This document shows, piece by piece, positions 1 through 6,769 of a stretch of 64,000 bases of DNA. Position 1 is the first letter of the stretch. The number at the start of each line of letters is the position of its first letter. The stretch lies in assembly GCF_000020725.1 (NCBI RefSeq), contig NC_011146.1, positions 4,530,001 through 4,594,000 of the forward strand. The letters are read 5' to 3'. This DNA comes from Citrifermentans bemidjiense Bem (GTDB lineage Bacteria > Desulfobacterota > Desulfuromonadia > Geobacterales > Geobacteraceae). The notes under the pieces were generated by a model. It saw only the letters and a program-made list of their open reading frames with translations, had not been told where the DNA came from and did not search any database. A program made the position numbers and the translations under genes.

Positions 1-53
1 CTGCCCCTCTTTGTAAAGGGTCATAGGAAATGCCGGGGAAAACCGCTATTGGT

Positions 54-160
54 CCCCCCTCCCCTTGCGGGAGGGGGTTAGGGGGTGGGGAAAGGTGCGA
101 TCATTTCCGTACTTTGCAGCTTCACCCACCCCCCGTCCCCCTCCCGTCAAGGGAGGGGGG
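54..160. repeat. Inverted pair of C/G-run repeats
   Basis: The unit at 54-90 (C-run, TTGCGGG, then G-runs) is the approximate reverse complement of the unit at 125-160. They are separated by about 34 bases, so the pair could fold into a long imperfect hairpin. The same kind of CCCTCACCCC / CCCTCTCCC unit recurs elsewhere in the window (3139-3175, 19511-19543, 39299-39332). Confidence 0.6.
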
Positions 161-234
161 AACTCTTCTCCCCGGAATTCTCGGATGAACCTTTGTAAAG
201 GGGGGAGGGTTAGGGAGCGTGGAGAAGTGGCTAA

Positions 235-265
235 GGGGGACAGGCACCTGCGGAGCCAGTCCCCC
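235..265. repeat. REP-like palindromic repeat, copy 1
   Basis: Begins GGGGGACAGGCACCTG and ends GAGCCAGTCCCCC, giving complementary GGGGGAC/GTCCCCC ends. A near-identical copy, differing by one inserted base, lies at 19685-19716. Repeats of this appearance (CAGGCACC...GGAGCCAGTCCCC) are scattered intergenically in many proteobacteria and resemble REP elements mobilised by RAYT-type transposases; that link is inference. Confidence 0.6.
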
Positions 266-364
266 AGCTGGAGCGTTGGGTTCATAATTAGTTTCCACCG
301 CCCCCGGTTTGTGCTAGTTATGTAGGACATTTCCAACCGTCTGTTCCCGCCAAGGAGGTTGACC

Positions 365-619
365 ATGAAGATCCGCAAGAAGATTCTCGATTTCGAGTAT
401 GAAGAGGTTCTGGAGGTCAAGTACCGCGAGCTGATACGGGTTGGCTGCGCCGTCGCGGTCGGCTGTCCGGATTGACTCAAGAAACACTTCGCGGTCGCGA
501 AGGAAGCTGGCGCTACTGAAGAGGAACTGAACGAGGCCATGGCCTACGGCATGATCGCCCCTTCGGGAAGAGCAAAAAACTTCGTGCTCGGCATGAAGGG
601 CGTGCTGGACGAGTTGTAA
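365..619 (+). CDS. AhpD-like (carboxymuconolactone decarboxylase family) selenoprotein
   Basis: An 84-residue protein that is interrupted at codon 37 by an in-frame TGA (473-475). Reading TGA as selenocysteine gives the motif GCPDULKKH, i.e. C34-x2-U37-x3-H41, which matches the CxxCxxxH redox site of AhpD-like proteins with Sec in place of the second Cys. Downstream the frame stays open and helical (KEAGATEEELNEAMAYG), typical of the family, and ends at TAA 617-619. A ribosome binding site, AAGGAGG at 352-358, lies 6 bases before the ATG. A SECIS-like hairpin follows the TGA at 487-502, and a terminator follows the gene at 668-703, so it is probably monocistronic. The likely role is thiol/selenol peroxidase or disulfide reductase chemistry in the cytoplasm. 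The alternative is a pseudogene, but the exact motif position, hairpin and intact downstream frame argue against it. Confidence 0.85.
487..502 (+). promoter_or_regulatory. SECIS hairpin of the AhpD-like selenoprotein
   Basis: Perfect 6-bp stem CTTCGC / GCGAAG with loop GGTC. The loop begins 18 bases after the TGA codon, within the roughly 16-37 base distance known for bacterial SECIS elements, and has the exposed GGU seen in the Escherichia coli fdhF element that SelB recognises. Confidence 0.8.
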
Positions 620-667
620 CCGGGGCGGCATGGCCTGATCCGCAACCGGCGGTGTAATAGCAGCTTG

Positions 668-703
668 GGCCGGGGCCTCCATGGACCCGGCCTTCACTTT
701 TTT
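668..703 (+). terminator. Rho-independent terminator after the selenoprotein
   Basis: Arms GGCCGGG (668-674) and CCCGGCC (686-692) with an 11-base loop, followed shortly by a T-run at 698-703. It closes the selenoprotein transcription unit and argues that the MATE gene begins downstream of it. Confidence 0.7.
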
Positions 704-724
704 CTAAGCGAGAGTCCCCAAATC

Positions 725-2068
725 TTGAAGCGTCTCTTTATCAAAAGAAGAAGGAAACCGGTCTCGATCCGCCGCAACGTCGCGGCGCTTTCGATGCCGG
801 TGCTCCTGTCGTCCCTGTTCCAGCGCCTGGTTTCCATCGTCGACATCTTCATGGTCGGCGGGTTGGGAGCGGCTGCCATCGCCGCCACCGGCCTCGGCCA
901 GTTGCTGATCTTCGTGACCATGACGGTGTTCTGGGGGCTTTCCACCGGCGCCAACGTGGTTATAGCGCATCTTTGGGGCGCGGGGCGCCAACTTGAGGCA
1001 CGCCGGGCGGGCTTCGCCTCGCTTTTGCTTTGCGCCCTTCTCGCCGTGGCGGCGACCCTTTTGGGGATTGGTTTCGGCAGCGAGGTGGCAACCTTCATGG
1101 GGGCGAGCAGCGACGTCCTGGCCTACGCCTCGCCTTATATCCGACTGGTCTTTCTCTACTTCGCCTTTACCGCCGGACTCAACATCCTCTCCGCCATCAG
1201 CCAGGGGACCGGCAACACCAGGACGCCGATGGAGGCCATCCTCCTGGTCAATATCCTGCACGTGGTCATCGCCTACCCGCTCATCTACGGCAAGTTCGGC
1301 TTCCCCCGCTACGGTGTGATTGGTGCCGCTTACGCGATCAACATCTCGGAGGCTGCAGGATTCATCTACCTCCTGATCCAGTCGCTCAGGAAGGGGTATC
1401 TGAAGATTGGCCCTCCCGACATGGTGCTCCTGAATAAAGTATGGAAGATCGGCTACCCGGTCGCGCTGGAGCGGATCGCCCAGCAGTCGGGACAGCTTTT
1501 CTACTCCAAGTTCATCATCGGCTTCGGCACCGCCGCCTACGCGGCGCACCAGATCGGGCTCTCCATCGAATCTCTTTCCTTCATGCCCGGGGCCGGCATG
1601 GGGATCGCCGCCGCCACCTTGATGGGACAGTCGCTGGGCGCCAAGAAACTCAGGCGCGCCCACATGAGCCACACCGAAGCGCTGCGGCTCGCCATCATCG
1701 TCATGGCCTGCATGGCGCTCCTCTTTTTCTTCATTCCGCACCACCTGATCGCCCTCTTCACCAGCGATCCCGACGTCATCGAAAAAGGAAGCGTCTTCCT
1801 GAAGCTGGTCGCCTTCGCCCAGGTGCCGCTCGCCATCTCCTTCGTCTATGCCGGGAGCCTGCGCGGTACCGGCGACACGCATTACGTCTTCCTGGTAACA
1901 CTCGTCGCCATGTGGGGGATCAGGGTGCTTCTCTCCTACGTCGCCGCAGTCCCGCTGCACCTCTCGCTCTACGCCGTCTGGGGGGTGTTCCTGGTGGACT
2001 GGTTCTTCCGGGCCGGCGCTTTCTATTGGCGCTACCAGCGCCGCGACCTGCACAGCGTCATCATCTAG
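725..2068 (+). CDS. MATE family multidrug/Na+ efflux protein
   Basis: A polytopic inner-membrane protein of about 447 residues with roughly twelve hydrophobic segments arranged as two similar halves, as in NorM/DinF-type MATE exporters that extrude organic cations in exchange for H+ or Na+. The first half has SMPVLLSSLFQRLVSIVDI and the second half begins near GYPVALERIAQQ. The frame could start at a TTG at 665, but that would lie inside the preceding terminator; the TTG at 725, giving a basic N-terminus (KRLFIKRRRK) just before the first helix, is preferred. The gene is followed after 3 bases by a methyltransferase-like gene, so the two are probably co-transcribed. Substrate is not predictable. 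Confidence 0.85.
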   Translation: MKRLFIKRRRKPVSIRRNVAALSMPVLLSSLFQRLVSIVDIFMVGGLGAAAIAATGLGQLLIFVTMTVFWGLSTGANVVIAHLWGAGRQLEARRAGFASLLLCALLAVAATLLGIGFGSEVATFMGASSDVLAYASPYIRLVFLYFAFTAGLNILSAISQGTGNTRTPMEAILLVNILHVVIAYPLIYGKFGFPRYGVIGAAYAINISEAAGFIYLLIQSLRKGYLKIGPPDMVLLNKVWKIGYPVALERIAQQSGQLFYSKFIIGFGTAAYAAHQIGLSIESLSFMPGAGMGIAAATLMGQSLGAKKLRRAHMSHTEALRLAIIVMACMALLFFFIPHHLIALFTSDPDVIEKGSVFLKLVAFAQVPLAISFVYAGSLRGTGDTHYVFLVTLVAMWGIRVLLSYVAAVPLHLSLYAVWGVFLVDWFFRAGAFYWRYQRRDLHSVII

Positions 2069-2071
2069 GCG

Positions 2072-3127
2072 ATGCAGCTTTCCTTTGCACCTACCACGGA
2101 CGGAGTCGAGCTGCAGCGACTGCTTCAGCAGCTCCTGGTTCCCGGGTCTCTTCTCGACGTGCCGCTCGCCAGAAGCATCGACCGCCTCGCCCGCTCCTTC
2201 GCACGGTATGCCGCGAGCTACCCCCTGCCGCTTTGGGCTCCCGGGCTCGTGACGGACAACGAGATGCGGAACCTGACCGAGGCGCTCTTGCCCATGGCTG
2301 AGATCCGCCCCGCTTTCGACCGCCTGCTGGAGCGCTCTTGCCGCTTCTCCCCTCTTCTCGCCGGATGTTACCTGCACAGCTCCGCCTGCTGGATCGATTT
2401 CCTGCAGCGGCTGCAGCCCCCCCTGCCGCTGGCTAACCCCGCCGTGATCCTCTCCGGATTGGCTGAGGATGACCAGGCCCGGCAGCGTTTCCTCTTCTCG
2501 CTGATGCTCCCCCATCACTATGGCGGCGGCTTCGACCGTTATCCCCTGCAGTCGCAGTGGCTTTCGGCGTGGCTAAAGGAGCGGGCGCGAAGCTTCGAGG
2601 GGGGTATCAGGATACTGGACAGCGCCTGCGGCAGCGGCGAGGGGACCTATCAGGTGGCGGAACTGCTGTTGGAAGCGGGATATTCGGGAAGAAGTTGCGA
2701 GGTGCACGGGTCAACGCTGGAAGAGATCGAGCTCTTCGCGGCGGCTCATCTCTACTTCCCGCACGATCCTGAGCGCGAAAGGGAATACCGGGCGCGGATG
2801 GCGCCGGTTTTAGGCGCCGCCGATGCTCCGCGGTTTGAGTTTTACCTGGATCGGGTCGGCTCGGTCCCGGAGAGGGAGCCTTACCACCTGGTTTTGTGCA
2901 ACGGTCTTCTGGGCGGGCCGATGCTGCACGATGACGCGGGGTTGGACACCGCCTTCGCCGGCCTTTCCCAACGTCTTTTACCGGGCGGGGTGCTCTTGGC
3001 GACCGACCGCTTCCACGCGGGGTGGAGGATTAAGGTGCCGGCGGAGAAGCTTTGTGCGTTGATGGAGAAACAGGGGCTCACACCCTTTCAGGTACCGGAG
3101 GGGATCGGTGGGAAGAAGAGGGTTTGA
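2072..3127 (+). CDS. CheR-like SAM-dependent methyltransferase
   Basis: A 351-residue protein. The N-terminal half (about 1-180) is helical and unrecognised. The C-terminal half has a class I methyltransferase fold: motif I ILDSACGSGEGTY near residue 185 binds S-adenosylmethionine, followed by a CheR-like arrangement (HGSTLEEIELFAAAHLYF, then LVLCNGLLGG and a late LLPGGVLLATDRF strand). CheR proteins methylate chemoreceptor glutamates, but this gene is not beside che genes, and the loop that in CheR reads AGCSTGEE is altered, so the target is open. It starts 3 bases after the MATE stop. Methyltransferase call is firm; chemotaxis role is weak. Confidence 0.7.
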   Translation: MQLSFAPTTDGVELQRLLQQLLVPGSLLDVPLARSIDRLARSFARYAASYPLPLWAPGLVTDNEMRNLTEALLPMAEIRPAFDRLLERSCRFSPLLAGCYLHSSACWIDFLQRLQPPLPLANPAVILSGLAEDDQARQRFLFSLMLPHHYGGGFDRYPLQSQWLSAWLKERARSFEGGIRILDSACGSGEGTYQVAELLLEAGYSGRSCEVHGSTLEEIELFAAAHLYFPHDPEREREYRARMAPVLGAADAPRFEFYLDRVGSVPEREPYHLVLCNGLLGGPMLHDDAGLDTAFAGLSQRLLPGGVLLATDRFHAGWRIKVPAEKLCALMEKQGLTPFQVPEGIGGKKRV

Positions 3128-3138
3128 GCAGCGAACCT

Positions 3139-3175
3139 CCCTCACCCCCGCCCCTCTCCCAAAGGGCGAGGGGAG
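3139..3175. repeat. Dispersed CCCTCACCCC/CCCTCTCCC palindromic repeat
   Basis: CCCTCACCCC followed by a CCCCTCTCCC-AAA-GGGCGAGGGG hairpin. It is a diverged copy of the units at 19511-19543 and 39299-39332. It lies just after the methyltransferase stop and may act as its transcription terminator, although no T-run follows. Confidence 0.55.
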
Positions 3176-3210
3176 ACAAGCCAAAGGAAAGAGAGAAACA
3201 GTAGAGAAGC

Positions 3211-3394
3211 AGATTAAGATAGAGATTGAGATTAAGCAGACCCTTCAGGCAAAAAAAGAAGGACGCAGCCTTATGGCCCGTCCCTCTTCTCTTAACTTCT
3301 CAACCTAAGTCCTTATCTTAGACTCAATCTCAATCTTAATCTTAGTCTCAATCTTTATCTTTATCTCAATCTTTATCTTTATCTCAATCTTTAT
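3211..3394. repeat. Inverted hexamer microsatellite (AGATTN / CTNNAT)
   Basis: At 3211-3240 the strand reads five AGATTA/AGATAG/AGATTG-type hexamers. At 3317-3394 it reads thirteen hexamers of the complementary type (CTCAAT, CTTAAT, CTTTAT). The two arrays face each other across about 75 bases, between convergent genes. The purine-rich and pyrimidine-rich arrays can pair, forming an imperfect stem. Hexamer arrays change length without regard to frame here because no gene is crossed. Confidence 0.75.
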
Positions 3395-3400
3395 CTGCCT

Positions 3401-4381
3401 CTAAGCCTTTAGCAGCACCCCGCCCCAGGAGAGCCCGCCGCCGAATCCCATCATCAGCACCGTCTCCCCAGGCTTGATAACGCCGTTTCTGCGGTTCTCG
3501 TCGAGCGCCAAACCAAGCGACGCCGCGGCGGTGTTGCCGTAACGGTCCAGGTTGAGCAGGAACTTGTCCTTGGGAATCCCGGTCTTCTTGGAGATGAAGT
3601 CGATGATCCTCACGTTGGCCTGGTGCGGGATGATGTGGTCGATTTCCTCGGGCCTGATCCCTGCCCGCTCGGCCAGGTCCTTTATGATGCGCGGGATGAC
3701 ATCGGTGGCGAAGGTGAAGACGCTTTTGCCAGCCATCTTGAAGGTGTTCTCCTTGAGCGCGATGCTCTCGGCGCTGATCGGCTTACGCGAACCGGAGGAC
3801 GGGACCTGGATCAGCTCCCACCCCCTGCCGTCGCTTTGCATCATGGTGTGCTGGATCCCCTTGCCAGACGTCCCGGCACCGAGGATGACGGCGCCGGCCC
3901 CGTCGCCGAAAAGGGGAGCCGACCCCTTGTCGTCGAAATCCAGTATTTTCGAGTAGGTATCGGCGCCGATCAGCATGACCTTGCGGTATTTTCCCGACAG
4001 GATGAGGTTGTCGGCGACCTCCATCCCGTAGATGAAGCTGCTGCAGACTGCGTTCATGTCGAAGGCGAAGGCCCGCTCCGCTCCGATGTTCTTTTGCACC
4101 ATGCAGGCGGTGGCGGGGAGGATCATGTCGGGGGTGGAAGTGGCGACGATGATGCAGTCGATCTCGAGAGGGTCGAGATCGGCGTTCTCCAGGGCGCGCA
4201 GGGCGGCGCCGGTGGCGAGGTCCGAGGTCGATTCCTCCTCTACGGCAAAACGGCGCTCGCGGATGCCGGTCCTCGAGTGGATCCAGGCATCTGCATCATC
4301 AACCAGGTATTCAAAGAAGCTATTGGGGACGACACGGGCGGGGACGTGCCCGCCGGTGCCAAGGATTTCAGCATGCAGCAT
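3401..4381 (-). CDS. fabH: 3-oxoacyl-[acyl-carrier-protein] synthase III
   Basis: A 326-residue thiolase-fold enzyme of normal FabH length. The catalytic triad is visible: Cys near 112 in NAVCSSFIYGME, His near 250 in IIPHQANVRI and Asn near 280 in DRYGNTAAASLGLAL. FabH condenses acetyl-CoA (or a branched acyl-CoA) with malonyl-ACP to start type II fatty acid synthesis in the cytoplasm. The gene stands alone here rather than in a plsX-fabH-fabD-fabG cluster, so it may be a second FabH with different primer specificity; that is inference. It converges on the methyltransferase gene across the hexamer repeats. Confidence 0.9.
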   Translation of the reverse strand: MLHAEILGTGGHVPARVVPNSFFEYLVDDADAWIHSRTGIRERRFAVEEESTSDLATGAALRALENADLDPLEIDCIIVATSTPDMILPATACMVQKNIGAERAFAFDMNAVCSSFIYGMEVADNLILSGKYRKVMLIGADTYSKILDFDDKGSAPLFGDGAGAVILGAGTSGKGIQHTMMQSDGRGWELIQVPSSGSRKPISAESIALKENTFKMAGKSVFTFATDVIPRIIKDLAERAGIRPEEIDHIIPHQANVRIIDFISKKTGIPKDKFLLNLDRYGNTAAASLGLALDENRRNGVIKPGETVLMMGFGGGLSWGGVLLKA

Positions 4382-4455
4382 CTCAGTGCGCCTCCCTTGC
4401 TTCCCGCGATGGGGCCGAGAAACGCAATGTTTATCTCATAATAAAATAGCGTTTG

Positions 4456-4776
4456 TCAATTAATATGATTCTCCTTATCGAAAATCGCGTCCACCACGCC
4501 ATACACCCATAAAAGGAGAAAGCCGATCAGAAGCCATTTGGCATAGGGCGAATCGGTCTGGATCGAGGCGAGCACATGCTCGGCGTCGACTCCCCCTCCT
4601 CGCGCGGCCAGCATCAGTTTTCCGGCGCTGCGCATGGCTATGAAGAGCCCTCCCAGGATGAAGATGTTGTCGAGCAGAATCATCACGCCCCCCTTCACCC
4701 GGCTCCCCCGGTACAGCTGCCCGAGCCCCGGCAGCACCAGCGCGGAAAGCGCCACGCATTTGATCTTGTTTCCCAT
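4456..4776 (-). CDS. Small membrane protein, unknown function
   Basis: A 106-residue protein with an N-terminal hydrophobic stretch ending in PGLGQLYRG, a second hydrophobic segment (GGVMILLDNIFILGGLFIA) and a C-terminal one (WLLIGFLLLWVYGVVDAIF). The PGLGQLYxGxxxKG motif is common in small uncharacterised membrane proteins, including TM2-like families. It reads in the same direction as fabH, about 75 bases upstream, and diverges from the HEAT gene at 4877. A ribosome binding site, AGGAG, lies just before the ATG. No function is proposed. Confidence 0.7.
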   Translation of the reverse strand: MGNKIKCVALSALVLPGLGQLYRGSRVKGGVMILLDNIFILGGLFIAMRSAGKLMLAARGGGVDAEHVLASIQTDSPYAKWLLIGFLLLWVYGVVDAIFDKENHIN

Positions 4777-4876
4777 CGTGTTTCTCCTTTTGGCAACGGC
4801 GCGGCGGTCGCGCCGGATTAAAAGCCATCGTTTTTGTGTTGTGGATCGCTGCTGTTTCTGCTAGTTATTCAGCCCT

Positions 4877-5452
4877 ATGGACAAAGCATCACGCATAAAA
4901 AGACGCAAAGCCATCATGCCGCTCCTCAGGGATCCGGAGGTAGAGGTGCGCCTGGCGGCGGCGCGTGCGCTGGAAAAGCTGGAGGCGGCCGAGAGCCTGG
5001 AAGAGATCTTCGATCGGCTGAAACGCGGGGATCGCGCCACCAAAGTGGCCGCTATTTACGCGATGGGGCGCATCGGCGGTGCGAAGGTACTGCCGGTCCT
5101 CTTTTACTGCGCGGGAAGAAGCGAGGTAGACATCAAGTCCGCTGCGATACGGGTGCTGGGCGAGGTGGAACTCCCGGAGGCGGTGCCTGTCCTTTTGGAG
5201 AAACTCGACGATCCGGCGCCGGAGGTGCGGGCCTTCGCCATCGAAGCGCTCGGCCACTACCGCGACCCCGCCCTGGTCCCCCGGCTGCTCCCTTTCCTGA
5301 AAGCAAACGACGGCATGCTCGACGCCGAAGCCGCACTTGCCTTAGGGCGAATCGGCGACGCGTCGCTGGCCGAGCCGCTCATGAGGCTGATCCACTCCCC
5401 CCACGAAAAAACCCGCGCTGCAGCGGCAACCGCCCTCTCCCTGCTCCCCTGA
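4877..5452 (+). CDS. HEAT-repeat protein (PBS-lyase type repeats)
   Basis: A 191-residue all-helical protein made of about six roughly 31-residue repeats of the type MPLLRDPEVEVRLAAARALEKL and LLEKLDDPAPEVRAFAIEALGHY. These repeats form a curved alpha solenoid that binds other proteins. There is no signal peptide, so it is probably cytoplasmic. It converges on the HD-GYP gene with only 6 bases between the stops, and that neighbour operon also encodes a HEAT protein, so the three may act together; this is inference. Confidence 0.75.
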   Translation: MDKASRIKRRKAIMPLLRDPEVEVRLAAARALEKLEAAESLEEIFDRLKRGDRATKVAAIYAMGRIGGAKVLPVLFYCAGRSEVDIKSAAIRVLGEVELPEAVPVLLEKLDDPAPEVRAFAIEALGHYRDPALVPRLLPFLKANDGMLDAEAALALGRIGDASLAEPLMRLIHSPHEKTRAAAATALSLLP

Positions 5453-5458
5453 CTCTCC

Positions 5459-6769
5459 CTAAAAGTACTGCGCCACGTCGATCCCCTTCACCAGAGGATC
5501 TACCAGGTCCACGATGTTGTCGCCGCTCGTGATGAGGCTTCTCAGCTCTGGGTTTTCGAGCAGGCTTCCGTGCGGGTCCATGACCACCTTCACCACCGCC
5601 GCGCCGCAGGGCTGGCTGCTGGGGGAGAACACCACGGCGATCTCGTTGCTGTCGAGCCGGACCAGGCTGCCGGTGGGATACTTTCCGGTCAACTCCATGA
5701 ACCGCTCCACGATGGCGCCGTCCAGGCTTCCCCCCACCGCTTTCCTGATCTCCTTCATCGCCTGGTCGGGGAGCATGGGGCGCTGGTAGCTTCTCAGCGT
5801 GGTGGTGGCGTCGTAGAAGTCGGCGACGGCGACGATCTTGCTGGTGGTCCCGAACTCCTTTTCCCTGGCCCACTCCGGGTATCCTGCCCGGTCGTAACGG
5901 ATATGATGTCCCAGGACCGCCTCGGCCACCCCTTCCGGAACCCCTTCCATCTCCCGGACGATGGCGGCCCCGAATTCCGGGTGCTTCCTCATCTCCAAAA
6001 ACTCGTCGCTGCTCAGCTTCCCCGGCTTGTTGAGGATGTCCTTGTCCACCCGGGTCTTCCCGATGTCGTGGAGAAAGCCGGCCAGGCCGCACTCCTCCAC
6101 CTCGATCTCCCCATGTCCCATGGACGCTGAGAGCGCCATGGAGAGTACGCCGACGTTGACGCTATGCTGGAAGGTGTAGTTGTCGTAATCCTTGATCAGG
6201 GCGAGACCCAAGAGCGCCGCCGGTTCCTTGATGGCCGCCGAGGCGAGGCTGCTCACCACGGTAAGCATGCGCCGGGAATTGGGTATGCGCCCCTTGCCGA
6301 TCTCCTCGAAGATGTCGCGCACCGCGCTGACCGCTTCGTTGTAGGTATGGGACAGGGAATTCTCCTCCATCACCTCGATCAGCTTTACCCCGGCCTCCTT
6401 CAGCCCGCGCGTCAGGTCGCCGGCCTCGTCGCTTCCCTCCGCCATCAAGCGCGTCAGCACGGTCAGGTCCGGCGTCAGCACCCCCGGCTTGAGGATCAGG
6501 CCAGCTATCTTCTTCTCCTCGAGACGGTTGATCAGCTCCTGCAGCGGTGCGGGGGGCGCGAAGAAGAGATGCTCGCCGACCGAGAGAACCCCATCCACAA
6601 CAGCCAGGCGCAGGTCTCCGCCGTTGCGCTGCAGCATCAGCATCAGCGCTTCCATTTCCCGGAAGGGCTGCAACGAGGCGGGGTGCCCAGGCGGATAGAG
6701 CCCGGCCCCTTTGATCGCGCCCGACAGGAGCGTCGCCAGGCGTTGTGCATGCTGCAGGCCGTCAATCAT
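5459..6769 (-). CDS. HD-GYP domain protein (putative c-di-GMP phosphodiesterase) with a novel N-terminal domain
   Basis: A 436-residue cytoplasmic protein. Residues about 5-135 form a domain that begins with KGAGLYPPGHP (20-30) and is also present at the start of the upstream HEAT gene. Residues about 190-400 are an HD-GYP domain with HSVNVG, HDIGK near 234, KHPEFG and HHIRYDRAGYP near 290, the metal and substrate residues that hydrolyse cyclic di-GMP. In the third motif the usual DGxGYP is DRAGYP. The ATG overlaps the upstream stop (ATGATTGA) and is preceded by GGAGG, so translation is coupled. An earlier in-frame start would lie inside the upstream gene and is not favoured. Confidence 0.85.
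   Translation of the reverse strand: MIDGLQHAQRLATLLSGAIKGAGLYPPGHPASLQPFREMEALMLMLQRNGGDLRLAVVDGVLSVGEHLFFAPPAPLQELINRLEEKKIAGLILKPGVLTPDLTVLTRLMAEGSDEAGDLTRGLKEAGVKLIEVMEENSLSHTYNEAVSAVRDIFEEIGKGRIPNSRRMLTVVSSLASAAIKEPAALLGLALIKDYDNYTFQHSVNVGVLSMALSASMGHGEIEVEECGLAGFLHDIGKTRVDKDILNKPGKLSSDEFLEMRKHPEFGAAIVREMEGVPEGVAEAVLGHHIRYDRAGYPEWAREKEFGTTSKIVAVADFYDATTTLRSYQRPMLPDQAMKEIRKAVGGSLDGAIVERFMELTGKYPTGSLVRLDSNEIAVVFSPSSQPCGAAVVKVVMDPHGSLLENPELRSLITSGDNIVDLVDPLVKGIDVAQYF

Larger units (their letters stand above)
1..364. other. GC-rich intergenic region with repeats
   Basis: No gene is supported here. The stretch holds two inverted copies of a C/G-run repeat (54-90 and 125-160) and one copy of a palindromic repeat at 235-265. 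The end of the region carries AAGGAGG at 352-358, the ribosome binding site of the selenoprotein gene starting at 365. Short open frames in this stretch follow the repeats and have no recognisable protein features. Confidence 0.6.

Noticed and set aside
365-619. Pseudogene with a premature stop, rather than a selenoprotein
   Set aside because: The TGA falls exactly at a catalytic Cys position, is followed by a SECIS-like hairpin at the right distance, and the rest of the frame is intact.
46-697. Minus-strand and alternative-frame peptides over the left end
   Set aside because: They read through the C/G-run repeats and antisense to the selenoprotein gene and show no ribosome binding site or family motif.
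704-2518. Long minus-strand open frame antisense to the MATE and methyltransferase genes
   Set aside because: Composition is Gly, Arg, Glu and Pro rich with no domain, and it mirrors the codon structure of the real genes on the other strand; high GC makes such frames common. The same applies to long frames at 10924-12708, 13116-14696, 15354-16877, 50484-51845, 54478-56190 and 57606-59210.
3317-3394. CRISPR array
   Set aside because: The units are 6-base hexamers without spacers, so this is a microsatellite.
4877-4960. c-di-GMP (GEMM) riboswitch, prompted by a GACGCAAAGCC stretch
   Set aside because: The stretch is inside the HEAT coding sequence and the flanking paired elements of a GEMM aptamer are absent.
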